A stretch of DNA of 64,000 nucleotides, taken from contig JANQKC010000027.1 in NCBI GenBank assembly GCA_028281325.1, positions 124,001 through 188,000 on the forward strand, written 5' to 3'. Source of the DNA: Alphaproteobacteria bacterium. GTDB taxonomy: Bacteria > Pseudomonadota > Alphaproteobacteria > UBA8366. The position numbers were made by a program, and so were the translations under genes. Shown one piece after another: positions 11,399 to 20,726 of this stretch. Positions within the stretch are counted from its first letter, which is position 1, and each line of letters begins with the position of its first letter. A model generated the notes under the pieces. It ran no database searches and had not been told where the DNA came from. It saw only the letters and a list, made by a program, of their open reading frames with translations.

Positions 11399-11482
11399 AT
11401 TTTCGATTTTCCCTGAAATCACTATCACCGCTCGCCCGCTCAAACGGCGGTGCGACAGGTCGCCGGCGCGACGGGCCCGCCC

Positions 11483-11950
11483 CTATTCGATCAAGACGCT
11501 GTGCACCAACACGTAACGGACCTCGCCCGCGGCATCGCCGAACGGGATGAACAGGCGGGACCATCGGCGGAAGTCGGATTCGACGCTCGCGTTCACGACA
11601 TGCGCCAGCGGCCGGCGCGCGTCGCGAACGTCGTGATAGTAGCCGAGCAGCCTTTTCGGATCCGCATAGTCCAGTTCCGAAAACCGTTTCCCGGTCCAAT
11701 CGCGCCCGTGCAGTTTGCCGATGGCCGCGCCGTAGACGACGTATTTGGCGTCCTCGTCGCCGATCAACTCGACGAGGTGGAGGTGTCCCGGCCATCGCCC
11801 CATGTCTTCGTCACTCAACGACTCACGGGTCGGCAACCTGTGACGCGACGCAATGCCCTGCCAGAACTCGAAGAATTCCTGGTGGATCTCCGGAACGACC
11901 TTAAGCCAGTTTGTTCGCTGTGGGACCATCATGCATCCGTTCCTTTTCAT
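11483..11950 (-). CDS. Single-domain PAS protein (PAS_5 type)
   Basis: The 155-residue protein matches the plan of the PAS_5 family frequent in Rhodospirillales: an N-terminal FFEFWQGIASRHRLPTR helix, GRWPGHLHLVELI, a WTGKRFSEL core and a C-terminal RRWSRLFIPFGDAAGE strand. Such proteins have a lone PAS sensor domain with no output domain; ligand and partner are unknown. No operon partner is visible. It starts at ATG 11950, in a hypothetical-looking part of the window. Confidence 0.75.
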   Translation of the reverse strand: MKRNGCMMVPQRTNWLKVVPEIHQEFFEFWQGIASRHRLPTRESLSDEDMGRWPGHLHLVELIGDEDAKYVVYGAAIGKLHGRDWTGKRFSELDYADPKRLLGYYHDVRDARRPLAHVVNASVESDFRRWSRLFIPFGDAAGEVRYVLVHSVLIE

Positions 11951-12602
11951 CGCTGCGCCAGGTGCGTTCGACTATGCGAGGAGCGTGACAGGTAGCTTTT
12001 CAGGTCGTTCTTGTTCTGCATTCTTATGACCTTACGGCACCTTAGCGCATTTTCGCGCACGCGCGACGCGGCAGCAAGTTCCGCCTTTCCACGGCCGGCA
12101 GTAATGATAGTGCGGCGCAATTGCGACTTTATTATGAAGCATGCACCTGAAATGGTTCGGCAATCAAGATCATTCCGCTTGTGAATCAAATTCTCGACCT
12201 CGGCATGGCGATCGCGCCCACCCCGACGGCCGGCAATGCCGCATATCGGCGTGCGTGACGAAAAGCACCCTTTCATCGCGGCACAAACCGCCGACGGCGC
12301 ATCGATGATGGTCGCCCGCACGTTGGCCAGCGCCGTTGACGCCGGTACAGACCGAAGCGAGCCTCCCCCTGTGCCGCGATTTCCGCCACCTTGCGCACGG
12401 GGCGGCGCTGATCGGCGCGTTGAAATAACGGAACAGTCCGCAATTCGGAGAAAGTCGTATTTGCAACTGCTTACGAGTCATCTCTAATATGGCGTTCGCG
12501 GGCGCCTACGGTAAAGCGGCGCGGCTACGGTGCTAGAAACCCGGGAGGTTCCGTAGCGAGGGAAGACACACGGCCAACGCCAACGATAAAACACTAAGAG
12601 TA
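11951..12602. other. 652-bp gap without a convincing gene
   Basis: ORFs here (for example minus 11947-12321 and plus 12236-12487) have no family-like composition and no usable ribosome site. The first part is less GC-rich than its surroundings. It presumably holds divergent promoters for the PAS gene and the SLC13 transporter. A GGAGG-like stretch at 12542-12546 lies about 57 bases before the transporter start, too far to serve as its ribosome site. Confidence 0.5.
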
Positions 12603-14090
12603 ATGGCGGTTTCGACTCCTGATTTAAAAGGCTTGCGCCGGTCCGTCGTTGGCATCGCAGGGTCCTTCTTTTTCTACCTGGTACAACGGCGCTGGTTCTT
12701 CATTGCGCTGGCCGTCGGCGCGATCATGATCAACCTGCCCCTGCCCGAAGGGTTGAGCCGCGCAGGCTTGATCGTGCTGACCATGTCGATCGTGGCGACC
12801 ATCCTGTTCATCACCGAACCGATCCCCCTGCCGACGGTGGCGCTGCTCATCATCGTCGGGCAAATCCTGTTGCTGGACCTGGAATCGACGAAGGTCGCGA
12901 AGACCCTGATGAACGATTCGGTCCTCTTCATCATGGGATCGCTGATGCTGGCGGTCGCGGTGGTGAAACAGAAGCTCGACAAGCGCATCGCCTTTTTCAT
13001 CGTGCGCATGACGGGTACCAAGACATCGCATATCTGCATCGGCATCTCGGCCGTCTGCGGCGTCCTCGCCTCTTTCGTCGGCGAGCACACGGTGGCCGCG
13101 ATGATGCTGCCGGTCGGCCTGACGCTGATTACCCTCACCTCGGACGATCCGCGCGCTGTCCGCCGCCTCGCCGCCGTCATTCTGTTTTCGATCAGCTACG
13201 GCTGTTCGATCGCCGGGATCGGCACGCCATCGGGCGGCGCGCGCAACGCCATCATGATCGGCTATTGGCGGGAGTTCTTCTTCGATCCCTTGAACCCGGA
13301 AACTCGCCGCTTCCTCGTCGATTACGTAAGCTGGATGGTCTACGCCTACCCGATGTTCCTGATCCAGCTTCCGTTCGTGACGATGATCCTGCTTTTCACC
13401 TTCAAGCCGGAGCACCGAAACCTGTCGCGCGCCGTCGTGAAATTACGGGCGCAGATTCAGGAAACCGGGCCGATGAATAGACGGGACTGGACGACGATCG
13501 TCCTGTTCCTGATGATCCTGGTCGGCTGGATTTTCGGCTCCGACACCTACGGACTCGGCACAATCGCGATCCTGGGCGCGGCCGCCTTTCTGGTCGCCGG
13601 GCTCGTCGAATGGGAAGACATGAATTCGGGCGTAAACTGGGGCGTGGTCCTACTGTACGCCGCCGTCATCTCGCTCGGCGTCGAGATGAAGGAAACCGGC
13701 GCCGCCCGTTGGGTCGCGGTCAGTTTCATTGAAGTGCTTGCGCCGCTGGGCGCCGACCAGGGGATCGGCCTTTGGGCCGCGATTTCGGCCCTGACGACCG
13801 CCGTCACGAACACCATGTCGAATGGCGCGGCCGTCGCGGTCTTAGGCCCATTGGTGCTCAACATAGCCGACGTGGCCGGCGAAAATCCGCTTGTAATCGG
13901 CTTTATCACCGCAATTTCGTCGTCATTCGCCTATCTTACGGTTGTCGGGACGCCCGCGTGCACTATCGTTTATGCATCGGGATACTTAAAGACCTCCGAC
14001 TTCCTTAAGGTTGGATGGCGGATGGTCATCATGTCGACCGTCGTTCTTTTGGTGGCGGCTGCGGTATACTGGCCACTTGTCGGACTCTAG
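12603..14090 (+). CDS. SLC13/DASS family anion:cation symporter
   Basis: The 495-residue integral membrane protein has about a dozen hydrophobic segments. DASS features are the TITEPIPLPTVALL-like hairpin entrance, the first SNT-like site around GIGTPSGGARNAIMIG, and the second around TAVTNTMSNGAAVAVLGP followed by VVGTPACTIVYASG. These sites bind Na+ and dicarboxylate or sulfate. Whether it carries sulfate, C4-dicarboxylate or another anion cannot be told. A universal stress protein gene follows 17 bp later. Confidence 0.88.
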   Translation: MAVSTPDLKGLRRSVVGIAGSFFFYLVQRRWFFIALAVGAIMINLPLPEGLSRAGLIVLTMSIVATILFITEPIPLPTVALLIIVGQILLLDLESTKVAKTLMNDSVLFIMGSLMLAVAVVKQKLDKRIAFFIVRMTGTKTSHICIGISAVCGVLASFVGEHTVAAMMLPVGLTLITLTSDDPRAVRRLAAVILFSISYGCSIAGIGTPSGGARNAIMIGYWREFFFDPLNPETRRFLVDYVSWMVYAYPMFLIQLPFVTMILLFTFKPEHRNLSRAVVKLRAQIQETGPMNRRDWTTIVLFLMILVGWIFGSDTYGLGTIAILGAAAFLVAGLVEWEDMNSGVNWGVVLLYAAVISLGVEMKETGAARWVAVSFIEVLAPLGADQGIGLWAAISALTTAVTNTMSNGAAVAVLGPLVLNIADVAGENPLVIGFITAISSSFAYLTVVGTPACTIVYASGYLKTSDFLKVGWRMVIMSTVVLLVAAAVYWPLVGL

Positions 14091-14107
14091 CGCCGCGAGG
14101 AGGGGTC

Positions 14108-15049
14108 ATGACCGATGGAACGCCCGAAACGAGATTTCGGTTCCTCGTCTGTATCGACGGGACGGACGACTCATACCGCGGCGCGCATTACGCCGCCGAC
14201 TATGGGCCGGAGCACGATATCTGCCTTTGCTATGTCCGCCCCATGGACCGGGGGCTCCGCAGCGGCGGCCTAAACCTCCGCATCGCGCGGGAAAACATGA
14301 TGACCTGGGGCCTGGAGCTGCCGGGCATCCAATATCTCAAAAAAGGCCGCGACATCCTCATCGACATGGGGGCCATGGGCCCTGACTGGGAAGAACAAGC
14401 CACGCATGTCGATGTCGAGGGCGATCCGCTGGGCGACAACAAGATCGAATACATCGCCAAGAGCGGCAAGAAGATCATCCTCAAACTGAAGGTCGCTTTC
14501 AACATCCCCGACGGGATCATCGAGCAGACCGAGGTGGCGCCCTACGACTTGATCATCGTCGGCGCATCGGAACGCTGGCGCAAGCGCAAGACGATGTCTT
14601 TCTGGGACCCGGCGGTGGCGGAGAAAGTGGTGGACCACGCGCCCTGCCCGGTCCTGGTCGCGCGCCATCTCGATGCGGCGCGGGGGCATCTGCTGTGCAC
14701 CGACGGCTCGGAACACGCCAACGAGGCGTTACGCAAGAACCTCTTCCTCGTGACGCACGGCAACGCCCCGGTGTCGATCATGACGGTGGCCGCCGACGTC
14801 GAAAGCGAAGAGGAAGCGACGGCGAACCTGAAGGCGCTGCATGACATCCTGACCGAAAGGAGTATCACGGTGAAGGACAGCTATGTCCGCGTCGGCGACC
14901 CGGCCGAACACATCACCAAGGTCGGCGAGGATTACTCGGTCATCGTCGTGTCGGAAACCGCGAAATCGCCCTGGCATCGTTTTTTTAAGGGCAGCGTCTC
15001 GACCGACGTCCTGCAGAAGGCAGACACGTCCGTGATGGTGGTGCGCTAG
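14108..15049 (+). CDS. Tandem-domain universal stress protein
   Basis: I start at ATG 14108 because GAGGAGG sits at 14097-14103; the longer ORF overlaps the transporter gene. The 313-residue protein has two UspA halves: FRFLVCIDGTDDS near the N-terminus and HLLCTDGSEHANEALRKN near residue 200, with GxxGxxxxS/T-like ATP-loop ends (VVDHAPCPVLV and VLQKADTSVMVV). It is probably co-transcribed with the DASS transporter and may modulate it, by analogy with other USP-transporter pairs. Confidence 0.85.
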   Translation: MTDGTPETRFRFLVCIDGTDDSYRGAHYAADYGPEHDICLCYVRPMDRGLRSGGLNLRIARENMMTWGLELPGIQYLKKGRDILIDMGAMGPDWEEQATHVDVEGDPLGDNKIEYIAKSGKKIILKLKVAFNIPDGIIEQTEVAPYDLIIVGASERWRKRKTMSFWDPAVAEKVVDHAPCPVLVARHLDAARGHLLCTDGSEHANEALRKNLFLVTHGNAPVSIMTVAADVESEEEATANLKALHDILTERSITVKDSYVRVGDPAEHITKVGEDYSVIVVSETAKSPWHRFFKGSVSTDVLQKADTSVMVVR

Positions 15050-15194
15050 CGGCCACTGAAAACCCGTTGTGGCGATCAATACGTGCAGATATGCCCGCCC
15101 TGCGGCGTCCGTTGAGACTTGGTCTATATCTCCCACAGCACACTCGTTCCCGCCCTGGCCGATCGCTCAAATCGATTTACGATAGTCTCCCAAG

Positions 15195-15593
15195 TCAATC
15201 GCTTTTTAATACAATGAGAAGCTTAAGTTCTTCTATACCCGCCTCCCGCAATAGTTCCATAACGGCGATCACCTGCGTGGCACGTGCTTCGCTGTCCGCT
15301 TTCAGGCGAACGATCACTCCATCGTTCGTCGACAGGTGATCTACCACGACGGAGCGAAGCCGAGCGGATTCTATCGACCGACCATCCACCGCCAGCCGAC
15401 CGTCTGCGCCAACCAGCACGAGCATGTCCCGACTGTTCGACGGTCGTTCGCTGGCGGAGCGCGGCGGAGCAACCTCAAACGGGTCAGCCTCGGTGAGCTT
15501 TCCCGTCACCATGAAAAATATCAGCAAGATTAGAACGACATCTGTCAATGGCGTCAGGCTGACTGCCAAGTTCCGTTTGGTGCGCGGATCCAA
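15195..15593 (-). CDS. ExbD/TolR-family protein (orphan)
   Basis: The 132-residue protein has the ExbD plan: a short cytosolic start, one transmembrane helix SLTPLTDVVLILLIFFMVTG carrying the proton-path Asp, then a periplasmic domain with VRLKADSEARATQVIAVMEL and a final strand. ExbD works with ExbB and TonB to energise outer membrane transport. No exbB or tonB is adjacent; 324 bp with no gene lie upstream. It either partners with a remote ExbB or is a leftover. Confidence 0.82.
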   Translation of the reverse strand: MDPRTKRNLAVSLTPLTDVVLILLIFFMVTGKLTEADPFEVAPPRSASERPSNSRDMLVLVGADGRLAVDGRSIESARLRSVVVDHLSTNDGVIVRLKADSEARATQVIAVMELLREAGIEELKLLIVLKSD

Positions 15594-15917
15594 GTGATTG
15601 CAAATCAGCGGCGAAGCCCTCTATGTCAATGCGGGCGAAAACATGGAAGAGTTGCCTCCATCGAGCACATTCCGTACCCACAGCCGTCTAAAAGTGTAAC
15701 ATAAGTGATAATGCGAGTCATTCGCATATTTGCCGTTTAGCGGTGCGGCTCGCGACCCGAAAGTAGGAGTCCGGCGATCGAAGGCATCGAGATCTTCCCG
15801 CCAAGTGTGGGTATGAAACATCTGCTATCGATACATCGGGACTGCGTGCAAACCTGGGCCCCGGCCGGTGCGGCGACCATTTTGCCGCTAACGGATACGA
15901 TCCGACACGACCGTCTA
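15594..15917. other. 324-bp gap, no gene seen
   Basis: Lies between the amidase stop and the exbD start. A small antisense ORF (15621-15821) has no ribosome site and an unlikely composition. The promoter of exbD should be here, but I see no clear pair of boxes. No ExbB remnant was recognised. Confidence 0.5.
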
Positions 15918-17090
15918 TCACTTGACGTGCAATGCGGCCGCGCAGGCCAGCAGCTTTTCGTCGGCCCCCGCCGGGCCGATCAACGACAGGCCAACCGGCG
16001 CGCCGTCCACCACCTCCAACGGCAGCGAGACCTGCGGCAACCCCGCGCCGCCGGCGATACAGGTCAGCAGCGAGATGCGCGCGCGCACGTCCCACATGTC
16101 GGTCTGGCTGAGCCCCTTGCACGGCGCCGGCCCGGGCGCGCTCGGCAACGCGATTACGGTACCGGGCGTCATGATCTCGGCCATGCGGGCGCAGTGGGCC
16201 TGCCGTACCGGCCCCGCCGCCTCGACGTCGGCAGCGGTAATCGTTGCGGAGGCGAAAAACCGTTGCGCCACATCGAATCCGAAACGCGGATTGGTCGCGT
16301 CGACCCAAGCGGCGAAGGATCGCGTCGCCTCCCAGGATTGCACGGTGCCCATCGCGGCGCGCCAATCCCTCAGGTCGGTCGGGCAGACCCGCACCGTTTC
16401 GGATGCTTCCGCCAACGCCCGCAGCCGATCCAAGGGCCCGGCCAACGCCGCGGTCACTGTATCGTCCGCCACCGCGAACGCATCTTCCGCCACGAGCAAC
16501 CGGAAGGCGGGCGTCTCCTCGACCGCACTGTCGAACAGCACCGCGCCGACCCGCGCAAGAATCGCCGGGTCACGCGCGAACCAGCCGATCGTGTCGAAAC
16601 TGGCCGACTGTTCGAGAATGCCTTCGAGTGGAATACGACCGTGCGTCGGCCGCAGACCATGAATACCGCAGAAACTCGACGGAATCCGCACCGACCCGCC
16701 GGTATCGCTGCCGAGGGCAAAATCGACCAAGCCACCCGCGACAGCGGAGGCCGATCCGCTCGACGAACCGCCGGGCACGCGGTTCGGCGCCGCCGGATTC
16801 ACCGGCGTGCCGTCATGGGCGTTGATGCCCAGGATGCCGCGTGTCAGTTCGTCCGTGATCGTCTTGCCGATTAGGGTCGCCCCGGCGTCGAGCAGCTTCT
16901 GCACGACCGGCGCATGCGCGGCCGCAGGTTCGTGGGTCCGCGCCCAGTCCGGGTTGCCGCCGCCGGTGACATGGCCCGCAACGTCGAAGATGTCCTTCGC
17001 CGCAAAGCGCAGACCGGCCAGCGGTCCCGCCGCCGCCCCCGTCACATAAACCTGGCTACCGGGAACGAAGGCGTTGAGCGGATCGGGCAT
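15918..17090 (-). CDS. Amidase-signature family hydrolase
   Basis: Starting at ATG 17090 (AGGAAAG six bases upstream) gives 390 residues. The Ser-cisSer-Lys triad of amidase-signature enzymes is visible: Lys32 in FAAKDIFD, the serine cluster at 108-111 in PGGSSSGSA, and Ser133 in GSDTGGSVRIP. Length fits the shorter amidases resembling the glutamyl/indoleacetamide hydrolase group. The substrate is unknown. It is divergent from the N-formylglutamate amidohydrolase gene. Confidence 0.9.
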   Translation of the reverse strand: MPDPLNAFVPGSQVYVTGAAAGPLAGLRFAAKDIFDVAGHVTGGGNPDWARTHEPAAAHAPVVQKLLDAGATLIGKTITDELTRGILGINAHDGTPVNPAAPNRVPGGSSSGSASAVAGGLVDFALGSDTGGSVRIPSSFCGIHGLRPTHGRIPLEGILEQSASFDTIGWFARDPAILARVGAVLFDSAVEETPAFRLLVAEDAFAVADDTVTAALAGPLDRLRALAEASETVRVCPTDLRDWRAAMGTVQSWEATRSFAAWVDATNPRFGFDVAQRFFASATITAADVEAAGPVRQAHCARMAEIMTPGTVIALPSAPGPAPCKGLSQTDMWDVRARISLLTCIAGGAGLPQVSLPLEVVDGAPVGLSLIGPAGADEKLLACAAALHVK

Positions 17091-17298
17091 AATCTTTCCT
17101 CGCATCAAGGGGACGCTTGCGCGCCCAATGCGGCAACGATAGCCCGTGCGCGACACCGGTAAAGGCCATCGTCACGTTCCGACGCCTTGCGCTGGCCGCG
17201 GGGCCGAGGAGACCCGACGCAGCATTTTGCCCTCTCGACTCGTCCGCCCGCATCTGGAATTGTTGCATCCACCCGTTTTTCAATTGTGGGAGACGATC

Positions 17299-18150
17299 GT
17301 GCAGGATCCAGTCATCGTGCGGCAACCGGCGGGCAATGCGCTACCCGTCGTTTTCGATTCTCCCCACAGCGGCACCCATTATCCCGATGACTTCGACTAT
17401 GCTGTGCCCTTCGCGACGATGCGGCGGGGCGAGGACGCGTTTGTCGATGACCTGTTCTCCGCCGCGCCGGCGCATGGCGCGACCCTGATCGCGGCGACCT
17501 TCGCGCGCATGTATATCGACCCCAACCGAGCCGCGACCGACCTCGACCCGGCCAGCATCGACGGCATTTGGGACGGGGTCATCGAGATGACGGACAAGGC
17601 GCGCGGCGGCGCCGGACTGATCCGCACGGTTTCCGTCGACGGTGCGACGCAACTCTACGGCCGAAAACTGACGCCCGCCGAAGTGGCGCATCGCATCGAC
17701 CGCTATTGGCGGCCCTATCACGACGCCATCCGATCGGCGCTGGACACCGCTTACGACCGGTTCGGCGCGGTTTGGCATATCGACTGCCACTCGACCCCGG
17801 GCGTCTGGCCGTCGGTCTACGAAAAGGCGGGAGAGCCGAACCCGAACGACTACACCCTCGGCAACCGGGACGGCACGACCGCCGGCGCGGAGTTCACGGA
17901 CCTGGTAAGGGAAACGCTTGCCGGGCTCGGGTACCGGGTTGCCGTCAACGATGGACAGAAGGGCGTCGAACTGGTGCGCGCCTACAGCGATCCGGCGAAG
18001 AACCGCCACAGCCTGCAGATCGAGATCAACCGACGCCTCTACATGGACGAGGATAAAATTCGGAAATCCGATGGCTATGCCGACCAACAGGCGGCGATGA
18101 CGAGGCTGATCGAGACGGTCTGCGCCTATGCCCGGGACCGGATACGCTAG
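17299..18150 (+). CDS. N-formylglutamate amidohydrolase family
   Basis: I start at GTG 17299, with GGGAGA five bases upstream; the 283-residue protein begins VQDPVIVRQPAGNALP. Family features are PVVFDSPHSGTHYPDDF, a DPNRAATDLDP metal/substrate region, WHIDCHSTPG with metal-binding His/Cys/His, and the LQIEINRRLYMDE motif near the C-terminus. The family deformylates N-formyl-L-glutamate from histidine catabolism or related N-acyl amino acids. No hut genes are nearby, so the true substrate is open. Confidence 0.88.
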   Translation: MQDPVIVRQPAGNALPVVFDSPHSGTHYPDDFDYAVPFATMRRGEDAFVDDLFSAAPAHGATLIAATFARMYIDPNRAATDLDPASIDGIWDGVIEMTDKARGGAGLIRTVSVDGATQLYGRKLTPAEVAHRIDRYWRPYHDAIRSALDTAYDRFGAVWHIDCHSTPGVWPSVYEKAGEPNPNDYTLGNRDGTTAGAEFTDLVRETLAGLGYRVAVNDGQKGVELVRAYSDPAKNRHSLQIEINRRLYMDEDKIRKSDGYADQQAAMTRLIETVCAYARDRIR

Positions 18151-18156
18151 CGCGTC

Positions 18157-19407
18157 CTAGTCCCGCGCGCCGTGCCGGTCGCCGGGCAACTCGTCCGGCC
18201 GCATCACGCGGAAGACGATGAACGTCAGCAGCATCAGCCCGGCAATCGACCCGAAGGCCATGCTCCACCCGTGCGGCGACATCCCGCCCGCCAGGTCGAG
18301 CGTCCACCCCACCACGAGCGGCCCGAAGAAACCGCCGCCGTATCCCAACATCGAATGCACGGCAAGCGTCGCGCCGCGGCGCTCGGGGTCGGCGTTGCCC
18401 GCGGTCCCTGCGGTGAGCGACGAGGAATCGAGCCAGATCACCGCGCCGTAGGCCAGCACCATCGCCACGGCCAGTCCATAGGTCAGCGTCCCGACATATC
18501 CGATCGTGCCGCCCAGAACCACGGACAGGGTCAACGCCACGGCGATCAGCCGCCGCCGTCCGAACCGGATCGACGCCTCGTTGCCGGCGATACTCGCGCC
18601 GGTGCCCAACAAGGCCATGACGGTGGCCACCGCCGTCGGCGCAATCCATTTGCTCGCCTCGCCGGTCTGCGCGGCAACATAGGCGAGGAAGGCGACGCTC
18701 CACCCGCGCAGCGCGTTCATCTCCCAAGTGTGAAAGCAGTAAACGAAGGCGTAGGCCATGGCCGACCGGTTCCGGAAGACCGGACGGAAATCGAACAGCG
18801 CCCCCCTCTCCTTACGGGCCGCGCGATCGGGCGCGCGGGCCGGCGTGAAGACGGCGACGATCAACCCCGCCGCCAACGCGCAACCGCCGGCCATGGCGAA
18901 AGCGCCGCGCCAGCCAGCGATCTGCTGCATCAGGTCGGCGAAGACGAAGGACAGGGCGCCGGCGATCCCGACCCCGGCCGCATGCCCGGCAACGGCGCGC
19001 GACATGAGCCGGGCGTCCACGCGGTCGGCCAATAGCTTCAGCCCGGTCATGTAGGTTCCGGCCCATCCGGCCCCGGCGAGCATCCGGCCGAAAACGGCGA
19101 TCCAGAACCCATCCGCCGCCGCAAAGACGCAATGCCCCGCGGCGATCATTGACACGCCGCACAGATAGACGCGCTTGGCGTCGACCCGGTCGGTCAAGGT
19201 GACGAGAACCGGCACGGCGATGGTGTATGCGAGATAGAAGAGCCCGGTGATCCATCCGGCCTCGCTGTTATCCAGCCCCCAAAGGGTCATCATGCCGGGC
19301 AAGAGCGCCGGCCAAGTGTAGGCGCCGATCTGCGCCAGCACTTGCGCCGCGCACACCAGGACGACAAGGCGGGCGGGTGAAACCCCGGCGCGGTCGGCGG
19401 GCATCAT
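18157..19407 (-). CDS. MFS transporter
   Basis: The 416-residue protein has twelve predicted membrane spans. The MFS loop 2-3 motif appears as TDRVDAKRVYLCG, and there is a typical central cytoplasmic loop (APDRAARKERGALFDFRPVF). The substrate is not readable. It is convergent with the N-formylglutamate amidohydrolase gene, 6 bp apart. Confidence 0.87.
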   Translation of the reverse strand: MMPADRAGVSPARLVVLVCAAQVLAQIGAYTWPALLPGMMTLWGLDNSEAGWITGLFYLAYTIAVPVLVTLTDRVDAKRVYLCGVSMIAAGHCVFAAADGFWIAVFGRMLAGAGWAGTYMTGLKLLADRVDARLMSRAVAGHAAGVGIAGALSFVFADLMQQIAGWRGAFAMAGGCALAAGLIVAVFTPARAPDRAARKERGALFDFRPVFRNRSAMAYAFVYCFHTWEMNALRGWSVAFLAYVAAQTGEASKWIAPTAVATVMALLGTGASIAGNEASIRFGRRRLIAVALTLSVVLGGTIGYVGTLTYGLAVAMVLAYGAVIWLDSSSLTAGTAGNADPERRGATLAVHSMLGYGGGFFGPLVVGWTLDLAGGMSPHGWSMAFGSIAGLMLLTFIVFRVMRPDELPGDRHGARD

Positions 19408-19493
19408 CGATCATCTCGTATGCGGCATGATCGAAGACCCTGGCAGCAAGGCTCCGTCGAAACAAGTGGTTGGAGAAAAACCCTGTGGCGGCG

Positions 19494-19772
19494 TCAGAGC
19501 CGGCAATCGTTGCCGTAATACCACCATTTCTGGATGAAACCCTTCCGGTCGAGCGTAAACCGGGTTTCGCAGAACATGCCGACGATGACAGGCGTCTTGT
19601 ATTCGAAGACGCGGCCGCCGTCGTTCAAGGCCATGACCGCATCCGGACTTCCCCACACAGAGACGAGCTGATGGGCGCTCCGACCCTGCCAGCCGTCGAG
19701 CCGATGCTCATACCGCTCGAATGACGGGCACCCGGCGACAAATAGGGCCAACAAGATCACTAAGTTCCGCAT
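19494..19772 (-). CDS. Small predicted lipoprotein
   Basis: The 92-residue protein has a signal peptide with a lipobox (LFVAGC, Cys at about 15). The body, RSAHQLVSVWGSPDAVMAL and FEYKTP, resembles the short SmpA/BamE-like fold in which a VWGxPD turn precedes a Tyr/Phe-rich sheet. It is probably an outer membrane lipoprotein. The ribosome site is weak. No partner gene is adjacent. Confidence 0.65.
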   Translation of the reverse strand: MRNLVILLALFVAGCPSFERYEHRLDGWQGRSAHQLVSVWGSPDAVMALNDGGRVFEYKTPVIVGMFCETRFTLDRKGFIQKWWYYGNDCRL

Positions 19773-19919
19773 AACTCATTGTTTTCAGCTATGGAGTTTA
19801 AGCATTCGTTAAGCTGGAGTTTACTTTTCGTGTTACACTCCCTATCTAATATAAGCGAGTTATACGTTGTCCGGTCGCCCCTTGTTTGGTCGCCTACGTC
19901 TTGTAATCACCCTAGTGAT

Positions 19920-19943
19920 GGTCAGACGTCCGAGCGTCTGACC
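19920..19943 (+). promoter_or_regulatory. Hairpin in the presumed cspA leader
   Basis: GGTCAGACG (19920-19928) pairs perfectly with CGTCTGACC (19935-19943) around a 6-base loop, 108 bp before the cspA start. Cold-shock genes usually have long structured 5' leaders that switch with temperature. No transcription start is known, so placement in the leader is an inference. Confidence 0.4.
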
Positions 19944-20050
19944 TAGTTGCTTTCAGACAGAGTTTTGCTCGTTTCTCAGGTGCCGCCGGTGAGCGCAAAA
20001 CCGCAGTATCGACAGTACCGTTTTTGACTATGCAGTAAGGAAATTAGACT

Positions 20051-20260
20051 ATGTCTACAGGAACCGTGAAGTGGTTCAACCCTACCAAAGGCTACGGTTT
20101 TATTGAGCCCGAAGACGGTGGCAAGGATGTGTTCGTGCATATCTCCGCCGTTGAGCGGGCAGGAATTGGCTCGCTATACGAAGGCCAGAAGCTCGAATTC
20201 GAAATCACGGAGGGCCGTAACGGCAAATCCTCCGCGGAAGATCTGAAGCTGCTCGACTAA
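20051..20260 (+). CDS. Cold-shock protein (CspA family)
   Basis: The 69-residue protein is a single cold-shock OB-fold domain. RNP1 is KGYGFI and RNP2 is VFVHIS, giving single-stranded RNA/DNA binding and RNA chaperone activity. The start ATG follows AAGGAAA at 20036-20042. A long AT-richer leader and a GC-rich hairpin after the stop fit a separately transcribed gene. Next downstream is infA, another OB-fold translation protein. Confidence 0.95.
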   Translation: MSTGTVKWFNPTKGYGFIEPEDGGKDVFVHISAVERAGIGSLYEGQKLEFEITEGRNGKSSAEDLKLLD

Positions 20261-20266
20261 AGAATA

Positions 20267-20309
20267 CCGGCCGGAACGACGGCGCACTATCGTTCCGGCC
20301 GGATTTTCT
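20267..20309 (+). terminator. Terminator-like hairpin after cspA
   Basis: CCGGCCGGAACGA (20267-20279) pairs perfectly over 13 bp with TCGTTCCGGCCGG (20290-20302), followed by ATTTTCT. The stem is very strong, but the T-run is short and broken. It may end cspA transcription partially, allowing read-through into infA. Confidence 0.65.
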
Positions 20310-20381
20310 ATACTTATACGGATCCACAAAGAGCGTAAGTTGATTGAAAGCGCTAGTCTGTACACTGCTCGGGGTTAAGTC

Positions 20382-20597
20382 TTGAAAGAAGAATTGATCG
20401 ATTTTAGCGGCACGGTGATCGACAAACTGCCGAATGCGATGTTTAAGGTCCGCCTTGAAAACGGACATGAGATTATCGCTCAGCCGAAAGGGAAGATGCG
20501 GAAGTTCCGCATCCGCGTGATGGTTGGCGACCGCGTCGACGTTGAAATGACGCCTTACGACCTGACCAAGGGCCGTATCACCTACCGTCACAAATAA
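20382..20597 (+). CDS. infA: Translation initiation factor IF-1
   Basis: The 71-residue OB-fold protein matches IF-1 across its length: [36 protein letters not shown] and [16 protein letters not shown]. The start is forced to TTG at 20382, because an in-frame TAA lies at 20376-20378 with only one codon (GTC) between, while the conserved KEEL begins right after the TTG. Only a weak GGGG ribosome site is seen. The sequence differs from the usual alphaproteobacterial IF-1 (for instance AQPKGKMRK), so a second IF-1 copy is possible. Confidence 0.93.
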   Translation: MKEELIDFSGTVIDKLPNAMFKVRLENGHEIIAQPKGKMRKFRIRVMVGDRVDVEMTPYDLTKGRITYRHK

Positions 20598-20726
20598 AAG
20601 GCGCTGTCGCTGCGATACCCTCCGTACGGCGCCTGGACCGGCGGCGCATGCACGGCATACGCGCCGTTAACCGCTTCTCCATTCCCCACCCCTATTCTCT
20701 CGGCCTGAACAAACGGGCCGAGAGCC

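Noticed and set aside
11947..12321. Minus-strand ORF of 124 codons in the gap before the SLC13 gene
   Set aside because: No ribosome site, unusual composition and no family likeness.
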